In this document: piece by piece, positions 8,882-19,042 of the stretch
Layout of the letters: each line of letters begins with the position of its first letter
How positions within the stretch are numbered: position 1 is the stretch's first letter
Assembly (NCBI GenBank): GCA_963698535.1
Contig: CAVORD010000001.1
Location: 310,001-374,000 of the forward strand
Source: CAVORD01 sp963698535
GTDB taxonomy: Bacteria > Bacteroidota > Bacteroidia > Bacteroidales > VadinHA17
DNA length: 64,000 nucleotides
Reading direction: 5' to 3'
Translations under genes and position numbers: made by a program
Notes under the pieces: generated by a model
The model's input: the letters and a program-made list of their open reading frames with translations, nothing else
Database searches by the model: none
What the model was told of the DNA's origin: nothing

Positions 8882-11800
8882 TTTATTATTGGTGGTTCCT
8901 CCAGGCTTTCCTGTTGCGTCATCCTCCTCAGGAAACTTTCCATTCTGCCGCTTATTCCAATCATATAGGAGTATGGCATATTGGTATTAGAGTCGGGGTG
9001 CTTTCTCTGATTGGGTTTTATATCGTTAAGGAGTAAATTATAGTTGCTATTGCTTGATAATGACATCAGTACTCCTCTGAAATAGGAGAAGTAATACCAT
9101 GTATTATTGTCAGCTTTCAGGTAAATGTCAAGAAGATCCCCTGATCGCTTTCGTTGAACCTCAATATACCCGTCAAGATATATGTTCATTGGTTTATTAC
9201 CTATCATTCCAATACCGATTTTACCCTTTGACCTGAATGAAGATGTAGGTGCATTCCAGTAGAGGGTAACATCATTCAGAAGGAGCTCAAAAGTATACTC
9301 CTTAGGAAGACTCGTGGTAGTTCCGTAAAGGGAGAGTTCTTCATTTAAGGCGCGGGCGGCATTAACACCAAGGATATCCTTTAGTGCCTTGTTATAGAGG
9401 TCACCGCCCAGGGCAACAGGTTTTAGGGAAGGAACAGTGGAAATGTCCGATGCCATTAGTGCAAGTCCTTCATTAGTAAAGTGAAAATCAAAGGCCATTA
9501 TACCATTGAATTCAGCATATGATGAGTCAATATTATGGATCACTTTACCTGCTGTTGCCATCTTAAGAAGGTCGAAATTAGCCCCTGTATTAACAGGTCC
9601 TTCGCTTTCTATAAGACACAGGTTCTTGTCAAATGTTATTTTACCACCGTGAAGTGTTGGGTTGGCCAGTTTTTCCTTAGAGGTTAATATATATGATCCC
9701 TTCTCTGCATCGTACCATACGTACCCTTGAGCCGATACAAGCAGTGCGTCGCTCCATGATTTTCTTCCGGTAAAAAAGGCAGGATAGACATGAGCGGAGT
9801 CAATAGCTACATAACTACCATTGAAAACCAGATTATCATCACCATCTCTGGGTTTGTCACTCACCGGTATCATTACCCTGACAGGATCGATCTCCGATTT
9901 AAACTTTATTCCTGGATTTTCCAGGTATGAGCAATCTGTATTTATCCCTGCGGTACCGGTGAAGGTGAGTAGGGGTGATCGGGCTGTAAGCGAAAAATCA
10001 CCTGAATATGTGAATCCGTCGTTTAGCCTGAATCCATCAGCTTTGGCAATTGTTCCTGAAGCCTTGGTTACCATAGTGTCTACCTTGATGGTAGTCAGAA
10101 CCACAGGTTGCGTTTCTGCTTCATTATATCTGTAATCATATACACCTCTTCCGCTGTAAATTCTTTTGCTTTCAACAGAGATGGTAGCCGAATGGATCAG
10201 GTGTTTGTTGTTTACTGCGACAAAGGCATTCGAAATAGGCCTTATTACACCTCTTCTGCCAATGGTAACAGATCCGTCACCGGGTTGGATAAGAGCATCA
10301 GCAACATTAATATAATTTACCTTATCAGCCACCAGATAATCATCCTTCAGATTATATTTGGCACTGCCCGAAGCAAAGGTGAGCGTATCCTTCTGATTAT
10401 TTGTCGAAAAAAATGTAGGCTCTTCGAGATTATTTAGATTTATTGAAAGTAAAACGTCAATTCCTGTCAGTTTCTCAGATAGTCTGGTTCCATTCTCCAT
10501 ACTGAGAATTTTTGTCTCCATATCGAAGAGGAAATCACTCATTTTGCATATATATTCCAGCTCCGGAAATTTCACGAATGATCTCTTATCATTAAGTGAG
10601 AACCTCGATTCCTTTGCATCGAAATCGATAGTTGTTTTTGCGTTGTCGGCTATAAAACCATATCCTGAGCCTCTGAGGCTTTTCAGATTATACTCGGCTG
10701 TGTCGGCATTGATGCGTGTAGAGGCAAAAGAGAAGCCATTTGATACTATGCGGGAGTCGGACATATTGATTGTCCCTTCGCCCGAGAGTTTACCTGTTCT
10801 TAGAACAAGTTCTCCGTCGAGCAATGTTCCGTTGCCAAACATGGCGAACGATTTATCCTTAACGCTTTTTGCTATCCACTCATCTGTCCAGGGATACCAT
10901 GCGATCGGGGTTTCCTTTGACAAAAGGTCAGGGTATAATCCCGAACCATCATCTGTTATCCGGAAGGTAGAGGCGGTAGTTATCAACGAGTCGGGATAGA
11001 ACATATGTTTACTGCTTTCAGCTACTGCAGAGAGATGTCTTATGGTTCCATCACCTACAAGACCTGCGTTGTCAAGCGAAATGCGGTTATTGAAGATTCC
11101 CTTGTCTTCATAAATCGCGACCCCTTTATCTCCGGTATTTAGTATAAACCCTAATGAGTTATCGGCCATTATTATAAGATTATGCCTGAAGGGTTTAAGT
11201 ATCTTGCCGCCCACAAATTCACCGGCAAGATTCATATTCAAATAGTTGTAGTGGTCAATATTTTCGTAACTGAAGGGATCGATCTTAAAATAGAACTCCT
11301 CCTGCTTATATATCCCTTCCATTCCAGGGATCTTATCAAAGAATATGTATGAGTGTGAGAGTGCGTTTATTATGGGGTATTGTTTCAGGCTGCGCAACCC
11401 CGATTTATTCAGTGGGTCGTCGATGAAAAGCTGGGCACTTGTCAACTGAATCAGATTGTTTACATTCTCAACGATCGGAACGCCAAGGTTATCAAATCTT
11501 TCTGTCTCGACTGCTATCTTAATAGAGTCTACTTTGTGAAGATCTATCCTGAAAGTATCGTAATTGAATGAGAAGTCATGTCCAAATATCGTAAAGAGGC
11601 CTGCTACCACTACTCCATCAAATTCAAGGTTCCTGTTTTTGTTAAGAACCAGTTTTTTTCCGTAGGGATATAGAGATACATTCTGAGAATCGCTGAGATG
11701 CACACCGTTAACTCCATTAATTGTGAGTTTGTAGGTATTCATGTCCAGTGATGCATTATCCTCCGGACTGCTTGTTTCGCTGTAAATCGTCAATACATCA

Positions 11801-13368
11801 TAGTCCTTCCTTTTCGAGTAGGCGGCGATATAGTCATATACTTTTTCCTTTATCGTAACCTCATTCAGGGCCCGGTCGAAGTGAAGGAATCCCTTGTTAG
11901 TAAGCTCAATACACATACCTGTGACCGTCTCTTCCGGCTTTTTGAGCCATCTGGCATATTCATTAATAGGGAAGGATTCTGAATAATAATATTTTGAGAA
12001 CTCAACAAGGCTGTAGAGAGGGTGATAATCGTCCATCCCCATCAGCCGGTGAAAGGTGTTATTGCTGAAGAAGGAGGCAGACTCGAACATCGCCTGACCC
12101 ATTGATGCACCTCTGGCTCTGGTCATTAAGATATTGCTGCTGTTCATATTCCAGACAAGAGTCTCAAAGTAGAGATCGACATTATGGTAAGAACTTAAAT
12201 ATGGACTTCTGGAGACAGGACTGTTTGTCCTTACCAGGTTCACCTCTCTTTTGTCGACATAATAATTAAAGCCAATATTACTGTGAAAAATAGAGTCCTG
12301 GCCCAGTAACAGGGTTGCCCTTACATCGGAGCTTCCAATAACCGATTTTGAAAGCTTGAATGAAGGTGAGCTTATTTTCATGTAGAGTGTGTCATTCCTG
12401 AAGAGCTCAATTTTTGCAGGACTGTGAAGTTCTCCTGTCCCGTTCACGACAGCTCCGTCAAGACTTATACCGCCCTCGTAGTTCACCCCTTTATAAATGT
12501 CGTTTAGCTTAAATTGTTTGATATACGTTTCAAATTTCGGGAATGTACTTTTATCAGGTGAGATGATCTTTACAGCCATATCACTCAGTTTGCCCAAAAC
12601 AGGTTCGTCGAAGTATGTTGAATGATAGAGTGTTGCCGAGTCGCAACTGAAGCTGCTGCGTGTAATGTCTATCTTAAAGTTCTCTCCTATGGCATAGACA
12701 TCGGTTGCCGGATATCCTGCTTTCACCCAGGTTGTTTTAGCTTTATTTACCCTGAATTCCATTATATCGGGATAAAACATTCCGGCTGCATCGTATAGCT
12801 CCGTGCTGTCACCCTGTGAATAGCAGGTAAGAGTTCCTCCGCTGAATTTAAGGTAGAGAGATGTGTCAGCTCCCATGGTCGCTTTTGGCCCTTTCCATTT
12901 CCAGCGTACACTGCCCGATTCATAAAGATACTGCTCCTTAACAACCGATCCTGCCGACTTGACGAACTGATCTATCCTGCTGACTATATAGTTGTCGCGT
13001 TCCAGCAATGAGCGCAATGACTTAAGAAAAACGGTAAGGTCGGCACGGGGATTTTCCGGGCTCCTTATTATGTTGATAGTTGTAATAAGATTTGTAAAAT
13101 GAGGGGTAGGCCTCATACTTTTTCTTACAAACCTTGAAGATATGTCTGCTATAATTGTTAGTTCCTCAATAGGAATCAAGGCACTGTCAAGACTGACAGT
13201 AAACATATTTAATTCAGCCTGCTGCGTCAGATTAAGGTTAGGACCCATAAAATTTACCAGCTCATCCCTGAATTTTGAGAGGTCGCCTGAAAACGGATTT
13301 CTCACCTGTCCTTTTGTAACGGCACTAATGACAAAAAGTAAACTAAGGAGGTAGATCCTGATTTTCAT
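8878..13368 (-). CDS. 1496-residue secreted beta-rich protein
   Basis: A signal peptide (MKIRIYLLSLLFVISAVTKG) leads into almost 1475 residues of short alternating strands rich in N, D, S and Y. Recurring patterns such as GTIRHLSAV, GEGTINMSDSRIVSNGF, GKLSGEG and GEFVGGKILK resemble stacked beta coils. No glycosidase, protease or TonB plug motif was recognised, and there is no C-terminal sorting (T9SS-like) domain; it ends in a polar tail (RRMTQQESLEEPPIIN). It is the last gene of a five-gene minus run, 3 bases after prmA. The frame is unbroken over 4.5 kb. Large proteins of this size are conserved near prmA/tpiA in Bacteroidota; an envelope or outer-membrane role is inference. Confidence 0.8.
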   Translation of the reverse strand: MKIRIYLLSLLFVISAVTKGQVRNPFSGDLSKFRDELVNFMGPNLNLTQQAELNMFTVSLDSALIPIEELTIIADISSRFVRKSMRPTPHFTNLITTINIIRSPENPRADLTVFLKSLRSLLERDNYIVSRIDQFVKSAGSVVKEQYLYESGSVRWKWKGPKATMGADTSLYLKFSGGTLTCYSQGDSTELYDAAGMFYPDIMEFRVNKAKTTWVKAGYPATDVYAIGENFKIDITRSSFSCDSATLYHSTYFDEPVLGKLSDMAVKIISPDKSTFPKFETYIKQFKLNDIYKGVNYEGGISLDGAVVNGTGELHSPAKIELFRNDTLYMKISSPSFKLSKSVIGSSDVRATLLLGQDSIFHSNIGFNYYVDKREVNLVRTNSPVSRSPYLSSYHNVDLYFETLVWNMNSSNILMTRARGASMGQAMFESASFFSNNTFHRLMGMDDYHPLYSLVEFSKYYYSESFPINEYARWLKKPEETVTGMCIELTNKGFLHFDRALNEVTIKEKVYDYIAAYSKRKDYDVLTIYSETSSPEDNASLDMNTYKLTINGVNGVHLSDSQNVSLYPYGKKLVLNKNRNLEFDGVVVAGLFTIFGHDFSFNYDTFRIDLHKVDSIKIAVETERFDNLGVPIVENVNNLIQLTSAQLFIDDPLNKSGLRSLKQYPIINALSHSYIFFDKIPGMEGIYKQEEFYFKIDPFSYENIDHYNYLNMNLAGEFVGGKILKPFRHNLIIMADNSLGFILNTGDKGVAIYEDKGIFNNRISLDNAGLVGDGTIRHLSAVAESSKHMFYPDSLITTASTFRITDDGSGLYPDLLSKETPIAWYPWTDEWIAKSVKDKSFAMFGNGTLLDGELVLRTGKLSGEGTINMSDSRIVSNGFSFASTRINADTAEYNLKSLRGSGYGFIADNAKTTIDFDAKESRFSLNDKRSFVKFPELEYICKMSDFLFDMETKILSMENGTRLSEKLTGIDVLLSINLNNLEEPTFFSTNNQKDTLTFASGSAKYNLKDDYLVADKVNYINVADALIQPGDGSVTIGRRGVIRPISNAFVAVNNKHLIHSATISVESKRIYSGRGVYDYRYNEAETQPVVLTTIKVDTMVTKASGTIAKADGFRLNDGFTYSGDFSLTARSPLLTFTGTAGINTDCSYLENPGIKFKSEIDPVRVMIPVSDKPRDGDDNLVFNGSYVAIDSAHVYPAFFTGRKSWSDALLVSAQGYVWYDAEKGSYILTSKEKLANPTLHGGKITFDKNLCLIESEGPVNTGANFDLLKMATAGKVIHNIDSSYAEFNGIMAFDFHFTNEGLALMASDISTVPSLKPVALGGDLYNKALKDILGVNAARALNEELSLYGTTTSLPKEYTFELLLNDVTLYWNAPTSSFRSKGKIGIGMIGNKPMNIYLDGYIEVQRKRSGDLLDIYLKADNNTWYYFSYFRGVLMSLSSNSNYNLLLNDIKPNQRKHPDSNTNMPYSYMIGISGRMESFLRRMTQQESLEEPPIIN

Positions 13369-13371
13369 AAT

Positions 13372-14211
13372 CTATTTTTTGGTGAATAGAGCTCCTGCCC
13401 AGTTATCCTCTGTGATGTGGTCGGTTGCAATAAATCCGTTTTTCTCCGCTTCCTCCCTGACCATTGGATAATCCTCATTGAAGAAGCCACTGACAAGTAG
13501 ATTACCGCCTTCAACAACGCAGGTTCCGAATATTTTCATGTCAGCAAGGAGTATATTTCTGGTAATATTAGCCAGAATAACATTGAATTTATTACCCTTA
13601 ATCATTCCGGCATCACCGATAATGGTCCGGATATTGGTAATACAGTTAAGACTTATATTCTCAAGTGTGTTCCTGTAGGCCCATTCATCAATATCTATGG
13701 CGGTTATCTCAGAAGAACCCATCCTGGAGGCAAGAATGGCGAGTACACCTGTGCCGCAGCCCATATCAAGGGTTGTCCTTCCTTTAAAATCCAGTTTGAG
13801 CATCATGTTGATCATCAGCCTTGTAGTCTGGTGATGTCCGGTGCCGAAGGACATTTTAGGGTCGATTAATATATCATATTTTATATGAGGCACCGGAGGA
13901 TGAAAAGTTGCTCTTATATGACAATCGGAACCGATCGTTACAGGTTTGAACTCTTTCTCCCACTCTTCATTCCAGTTGATATCTTCAAGATCGGCGATCT
14001 CTACAATAACCTCCTGTCCCTCTTTGCCGGCGAGGAACGGTACCTTTTTTAGAATAGAATTTTTAAATTTTCTTTTTTCAATGTAAGCTTTTAGCTTCAG
14101 CTCTTCCTCCTCAAAACTATCAAATCCCGCATCGATAAGCTGAGCCATAAGAATTTCGGTACCAGCCTGGTCTCTTTTGGGGAAAATAAATTTGAGTTCC
14201 AGATATCTCAT
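13372..14211 (-). CDS. prmA: ribosomal protein L11 methyltransferase
   Basis: 279 residues. PrmA trimethylates ribosomal protein L11. The SAM-binding motif is TLDMGCGTGVLAILASRMG with the acidic loop ITAIDIDEWA and motif IV as ILANITRNILL; the N-terminal substrate-recognition part contains WNEEWEKEFKPVTIG. It lies 2 bases downstream of tpiA and 3 bases upstream of the 1496-residue gene. Confidence 0.92.
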   Translation of the reverse strand: MRYLELKFIFPKRDQAGTEILMAQLIDAGFDSFEEEELKLKAYIEKRKFKNSILKKVPFLAGKEGQEVIVEIADLEDINWNEEWEKEFKPVTIGSDCHIRATFHPPVPHIKYDILIDPKMSFGTGHHQTTRLMINMMLKLDFKGRTTLDMGCGTGVLAILASRMGSSEITAIDIDEWAYRNTLENISLNCITNIRTIIGDAGMIKGNKFNVILANITRNILLADMKIFGTCVVEGGNLLVSGFFNEDYPMVREEAEKNGFIATDHITEDNWAGALFTKK

Positions 14212-14213
14212 CT

Positions 14214-14973
14214 TCAGAATGAATCTGCAATTTTTATAAAGTCAGAGGCATTAAGTGAAGCTCCTCCGATCAATCCACCGTCTACATCTTCGCTGGCGAA
14301 TAGTTCCTCTGCATTTGAGGGTTTGCAACTTCCTCCGTAGAGGAGGGGGGTACTCTCAGCTATCGCTCTTCCAAATTTAGTTTTTATGAGCGACCTTATA
14401 TATGCATGCATCTCCTGGGCCTGGGCCTGTGAAGCAGTTACTCCAGTGCCGATTGCCCAAACCGGTTCATAAGCAACCACTATATTACCAAACTCTTCTG
14501 TTGTGAGCTTAAAAATTGTATTCTCAAGCTGTCCGTTAATGATATCATAATGCACTCCGGCTTCCCTCTCCGGCAATAATTCGCCACAGCAGAATATCAC
14601 CTTCAATCCTTCCCTGAGGGCTGTGATAGTTTTGTAGAAGCAGAGTGTTGTCATCTTCACCAAAAATAATGCGTCTTTCAGAATGGCCGATTATAACATA
14701 CTCAGCACCTGTGCTTTTGATCATACTGGCTGATATCTCCCCTGTAAAAGCGCCTGATACTTCACTGGAACAGTTCTGAGCAGCAGTCGATATTCCTGAC
14801 CCTATTGCGATCTCTGCTATTCTTTTCAAGTGGATATATGGAGGACAAAGAATAAGTTCAACACCTTTTGATGTAACACTCTTGGCCATCTCTGCTACTT
14901 CATTGGCGAGAACAATTCCTTCATCAAAATCTTTGTTCATTTTCCAATTACCTGCAACTATTTTTTTTCTCAT
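14214..14973 (-). pseudogene. tpiA: triosephosphate isomerase, single frameshift (probably a sequencing error)
   Basis: The gene interconverts dihydroxyacetone phosphate and glyceraldehyde 3-phosphate. The N half has the catalytic lysine (GNWKMN, Lys11) and GHSERRIIFGEDD with the catalytic histidine; the C half in the next frame has AYEPVWAIGTG with the catalytic glutamate, and LLYGGSCKPSNAEEL. Dropping one base at about 14637 joins EDDNTLL to YKTITALREG with exactly the family spacing and gives 252 residues, the canonical length. All catalytic residues are kept. Because tpiA is a core glycolysis gene and only this one copy is visible, real loss is unlikely. It sits in the run tmk-DoxX-tpiA-prmA. 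Confidence 0.9.
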
Positions 14974-15006
14974 ACGAAGTCTGTTTTCTTGAAATTACTC
15001 TTTTAT

Positions 15007-16096
15007 TTATTTTGTAGATCTGTCAAATTTAAGTCCTCTCCACGAGTATTTTGATATTACTACACCGTTTTTCAATGTCACGAAACCCGGATTTGATCTT
15101 ATTATTGTCTTAAGTATTGTCTCATCGGCATATAGAATATCAAAAGGATACCCTGCTGTTTAACACTACAGTTTCAGGACTTGCAGTTACAAGGTAGAGT
15201 CTGCTTCCATTTGCTTCGACCTCCTCTTTAAGTCTCAATCCCTTGCGGATTCCTTTTTCATTTGCCTTGTCGATGTTAAAAACGATCATCAGGAATATTT
15301 CATTTTCATCTTCAAGGATTCGATTGGTTATTTCACCTTCACTGCTGGAGGTAAGACTAAAACCACCAATCTCAGGTATGTAACCTCTGGAAACGAGTTT
15401 ACTCTTCTGGTCGACAAAGGTCCAGGTAGTGTCTCCTGCCGGATAATTCTCCAGGGTAAATTCCTTTTCTACTCCGTCCTTAGCATAGATAAATAGTGTT
15501 TCGTACTTATCTCCCTCAGCATCTTTCGGGATGGTCAGTTTCATCCTTAGATCAGCCCCAACATGATATGGTCTGAAGTCAATAAGTGGAAGATACATTA
15601 TATTATAAGCCTGGAATATTATAATTAAGACAAATGCAATTGCCAGAGTTGAAAGTTTCTTATTGCTGCTTCCTTTATCTTCTTTCCTGAGAACAAGGGC
15701 AACAGAAATAAGCAGAAGAGGTATATTCTTATAAAATGTTTGCCAGTTCGTGAGCTTGATGGCATCTCCAAAGCAACCACAGTCAGATACCGGGTTTGTA
15801 AGAGCAAGTATCAGTGTTACAGGGGTGAAGATCAGCATGAAGCCCAAAAATGCATATTTAGCCCAGTTCACTTTTATTCCGGTAACAAGTGACATACCCG
15901 TCATGAACTCAATGGCAATTAGAGCAATTGCGAATATAAGTGCCAATGCCCATGGGATGGCTAAGCCTGCAACTTCAAAATACTCCGTAAACTTTATTGC
16001 AGACCCTTCGGGATCAACCCCTTTCAACAAGCCGGAAAGCAGGAATACTATACCTGCTAATATTCTTAGAATCTTTAAAACTGTTTTGTAGTTCAT
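15007..16096 (-). pseudogene. DoxX/MauE-like membrane protein with thioredoxin-like C terminus, frameshifted
   Basis: The N-terminal part has four or five membrane segments (ILAGIVFLLSGLLKGVDP, ALALIFAIALIAIEFMTGM, YAFLGFMLIFTPVTLILAL, then two more) and the loop SDCGCFGDAIKLTNWQTF typical of the Bacteroidota DoxX/MauE family. The C-terminal part is a soluble domain. As read, the frame stops at 15140, but removing one base at 15154 continues it as [20 protein letters not shown] through [20 protein letters not shown] to 15009, giving 362 residues; this tail is characteristic of the family. Likely role: redox or quinone-linked membrane protein. It overlaps tmk by 4 bases upstream and is followed by tpiA. 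Confidence 0.8.
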
Positions 16097-16779
16097 AATA
16101 CTCCCCTTTTAGTCAATTGGGCATGAATAATAGTAAAAATATCATTAGGCTGCAGAATGTTATCCCCCTCACCTGAGCAGTTAACAATCTCAAGAAGAGG
16201 ATCTGTTGCAGCTATATCAAAATAGATATCTCTCACCCTCTTCTGAAAATCAAGACTGCTCTCGTGGATATCGGTGTTCCCGTTCAGATAATGCCGGTCA
16301 GTTCCGGTTCTTTTTGACATAAGTTTTTTCTCTGTAAACCGGAATGGTACATCAAGGAATATATTCAACGTTGGAACCGGGATTCCAAAATGTCTGAATT
16401 CAAGATCGAGTATCCAGTTTCTCAGTTTTTCCTGTTTCTCTTTGGTATCCAGTTTAGCACACTGGTATGCTATATTGGAATATGTATATCTGTCGAGGAT
16501 AACAATCTTTCCATCATCAAGCCATTCCCTGATCGTTACGGATGCATCCTGCCTGTCTCCGGCATATAGCATTGCAACCAGGTAGGGATCAACATCCGCT
16601 GCCTCTCCGAATTCACCTCTGAGGAATCTGGAGATCAGTTCTCCCCAGTATGGAGCTTCAGTCCTTGGAAAATGAAGAAACCGGCAGTCTTGTTTCTGAT
16701 TTTCAAGATATTCTTTGAGGAGTCCTATCTGTGTTGACTTACCGGCACCATCCAGTCCTTCAATAACAAGTAATTTCAT
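16093..16779 (-). CDS. tmk: thymidylate kinase
   Basis: 228 residues. It phosphorylates dTMP to dTDP. P-loop VIEGLDGAGKSTQI at the N terminus, DRYTYSNIAYQ (the DRY/H motif) near residue 95, and a LID-like RTGTDRHYL segment. It is slightly longer than the usual 205-215 residues because of the middle insert around CAKLDTKEKQEKLRNWI. It heads the minus-strand run, overlapping the DoxX-like gene by 4 bases, and is divergent from folP. Confidence 0.9.
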   Translation of the reverse strand: MKLLVIEGLDGAGKSTQIGLLKEYLENQKQDCRFLHFPRTEAPYWGELISRFLRGEFGEAADVDPYLVAMLYAGDRQDASVTIREWLDDGKIVILDRYTYSNIAYQCAKLDTKEKQEKLRNWILDLEFRHFGIPVPTLNIFLDVPFRFTEKKLMSKRTGTDRHYLNGNTDIHESSLDFQKRVRDIYFDIAATDPLLEIVNCSGEGDNILQPNDIFTIIHAQLTKRGVL

Positions 16780-16896
16780 TAACTAATCATACTTTACAGA
16801 GGACATGAAACATTGCCCCGATTATATCGGCTAAAGATAATAAAAAGGTCTGAACAGATACTTGCCACTTCAAGGCTCCGATTCAATGAAAATTGA

Positions 16897-16904
16897 TAAT
16901 TTTG
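16897..16904 (+). promoter_or_regulatory. -7 box for folP
   Basis: TAATTTTG, 18 bases before the ATG at 16923. It lies downstream of an alternative TTG start at 16893, which argues for the ATG as the true start. Confidence 0.45.
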
Positions 16905-16922
16905 GTCACAATAATTAAAGAG

Positions 16923-17756
16923 ATGAATTATTCGATAAATGCGGGTGGAAGGCTCCTTGAACTGGAAACGCCGGCTGTAGTTGGTATACTTAATGTCACT
17001 CCGGATTCTTTCTATGAGGGCTCAAGGATAAGAGATGCAAAGGAACTGGTACAAAGGGCAGTTAAGATGATTGAGGAGGGTGCTTTGTGGCTGGATATAG
17101 GTGCATGCTCCACACGACCGGGAGCAGGGATACCTTCGGCAGAAGAGGAGTGGGAAAGGCTGAAACCTGCCCTCGGAATTATTAAAAGAGAGCTGCCTGA
17201 GACAGTTTTATCAGTTGATACCTTCAGGTCTGATATTGCTGAAAGGAGTCATTGTGAATATGGAGTGGAGATTATCAATGACATTTCCGGAGGGACACTG
17301 GATGACAATATGTTTAAAACAGTTGGTAAGTATCGTATTCCCTACATTTTAATGCATATACAGGGTAGTCCGGAAAACATGCAGAATAATCCTGAATACA
17401 GCGATGTGACAGCTGAAGTTATTGGTTGGCTCAGGGAAAGATCCTTGAAATTGCGGGAGGAGGGTGTCGTTGATCTGATAATTGACCCCGGTTTTGGCTT
17501 TGGTAAGTTATCTCAGCACAATTATACACTTTTGCGTGAATTAGAGATGCTTAAGATTCTTGATTGCCCGATAGTTGCAGGCCTTTCAAGGAAATCAATG
17601 ATATGGAAGTCCCTGAGTGTATCCCCGGAAGAGGCACTAACCGGTACAATAGCACTTAATATGGCCGCTCTTGAGAGGGGTGCCGATATACTAAGGGTAC
17701 ATGATGTTAAGGAAGCAGTTGAAACCGTTAAAATGTACCTTAATCTTAAAGGATAG
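16923..17756 (+). CDS. folP: dihydropteroate synthase
   Basis: 277 residues from the ATG at 16923. It joins p-aminobenzoate to dihydropterin pyrophosphate in folate synthesis. Signatures: GILNVTPDSFYEGS, DIGACSTRPGAG, INDISGG, DLIIDPGFGFGK, and RVHDVKEA near the end. The longer frame from TTG 16893 adds residues not seen in the family and would place the promoter box inside the gene. It is followed 44 bases later by cdaA, a pairing common in Bacteroidota. Confidence 0.94.
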   Translation: MNYSINAGGRLLELETPAVVGILNVTPDSFYEGSRIRDAKELVQRAVKMIEEGALWLDIGACSTRPGAGIPSAEEEWERLKPALGIIKRELPETVLSVDTFRSDIAERSHCEYGVEIINDISGGTLDDNMFKTVGKYRIPYILMHIQGSPENMQNNPEYSDVTAEVIGWLRERSLKLREEGVVDLIIDPGFGFGKLSQHNYTLLRELEMLKILDCPIVAGLSRKSMIWKSLSVSPEEALTGTIALNMAALERGADILRVHDVKEAVETVKMYLNLKG

Positions 17757-17800
17757 CAATAGTGCATTTTAATTACTATTTTTAATACATAATTAAATTT

Positions 17801-18574
17801 ATGCTTTTCCAGATTACAATTCTCGATATCATTGATATACTGTTGGTTGCTATGATATTCTATCAGCTTTACAGATTGCTGAAAGGAACAACAGCCTTCT
17901 CTATTTTTCTGGGGATATTTTTTGTTTATCTCTTCTGGCTTGTCGTCAGGGCTCTCAAAATGGAACTTATAAGCTCGATCCTGGGACAGGTAATAGGTGT
18001 AGGGGTAATAGCGATGATCATTGTTTTTCAACAGGAGATAAGAAAATTCCTTCTTATCCTCGGCAACAGGTATATGAATGGTCCCCGGAAACCACTAGAG
18101 ACTCTATTTCCTGGAATAAGAAATGAAGGTGAGATATCCGAAGACGGGAAGGAAATAGTTAATGCAGTATTTTCAATGAGTAGCAGGATGACAGGAGCTT
18201 TGATAGTTTTTAGCAGGAAGAGTAAGCTTGGTATGTTTGCTACAAATGGGGAGGTGCTGATGGCCAGGATCAAAGGGAGTCTTCTTGAAACCATATTCTT
18301 TAAAAGTACAGCCCTTCACGATGGTGCAGTGCTTATAGAAAACGGATTAATTATTGCAGCCAGATGTCCTCTTCCCATATCGGAAAAACCTGATCTTCCG
18401 GTTCACTTTGGGATGAGACACAGAGCAGCTATGGGGATTACTGAACAAACAGATTCCTATGTAGTTGTTGTTTCAGAGGAGTCTGGGAAAGTTTCTCTGG
18501 CCGATGGGGGTACAATTAGAGAGAATATAACAAGGGATGAGCTGGAGCAGTTCCTGATCAAGGAAAATTTTTAG
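17801..18574 (+). CDS. cdaA: diadenylate cyclase CdaA
   Basis: 257 residues. It makes c-di-AMP from two ATP. Three N-terminal membrane segments (about 8-25, 32-50, 58-78) precede the DAC domain. The catalytic DGA triad sits in STALHDGAVLI (about 170-180) and the RHR-type motif in GMRHRAAMGITEQTD (about 203-217). Length and topology match CdaA/YbbP. It is probably co-transcribed with folP. No CdaR-like YbbR gene follows; the downstream genes are on the other strand. Confidence 0.93.
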   Translation: MLFQITILDIIDILLVAMIFYQLYRLLKGTTAFSIFLGIFFVYLFWLVVRALKMELISSILGQVIGVGVIAMIIVFQQEIRKFLLILGNRYMNGPRKPLETLFPGIRNEGEISEDGKEIVNAVFSMSSRMTGALIVFSRKSKLGMFATNGEVLMARIKGSLLETIFFKSTALHDGAVLIENGLIIAARCPLPISEKPDLPVHFGMRHRAAMGITEQTDSYVVVVSEESGKVSLADGGTIRENITRDELEQFLIKENF

Positions 18575-18616
18575 TCAACGTTTGTTTTAGTATGCTAAGG
18601 ACCTGTTAAAAATCCG

Positions 18617-19033
18617 CTAATAGTACCTCAGTTCTACATTTAATTTATAATCCCGAACAATATAGCAGGGTTGGTCGCAACTCTCTTCGTCGAGTACCAA
18701 CCTCGGTCTTGTAGAGTCAATTGCGCTATAGACCTTATCGTTATATGTATATGGTGCCTTTGCAGTAAACGTCTTATTGAGAGGAACTGAAAGTTGGAAA
18801 TCGATGAAATTACTAACTCAGGTCGGAGTATACAATAATGTTCTCCTCAACATTACCTTCGTAAATCGTTAATATGAGTGTATTGCCTGTTCCACCGACC
18901 AACCTTAATTTTAAGGGAAGTTCTGGTTGGTTTTTCAGCAAAGCATTCTGAACAATCAGTTATGGAGAGCTCCTCACATGAAAAGAGGATGAACAATCAT
19001 AAGCAAACCAAATATTTTTACAGCGTTTCTCAT
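18617..19033 (-). pseudogene. small secreted protein, three frameshifts
   Basis: No single frame spans this stretch, but three minus-strand frames chain into one protein. It starts MRNAVKIFGLLMIVHPLF (a signal peptide), moves to EELSITDCSECFAEKPTRTS, then GGTGNTLILTIYEGNVEEN, then VSNFIDFQLSVPLNKTFTAK and ends RDYKLNVELRYY. Each switch (near 18978, 18900 and 18816) is repaired by removing one base, giving 137 residues. Four cysteines (DCSEC and SCDQPC) suggest disulfides or metal binding in the periplasm. It begins 9 bases after the ankyrin gene and is the second gene of that unit. Family unknown. Confidence 0.6.
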
Positions 19034-19042
19034 CACTTACTA

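Noticed and set aside
9821..10437. Long plus-strand frames inside the 1496-residue gene
   Set aside because: They are on the strand opposite an unbroken 4.5-kb frame and have no recognisable family.
14214..14973. Programmed frameshifting in tpiA
   Set aside because: No slippery heptamer is visible at the switch and the family is not known to use frameshifting; an error is simpler.
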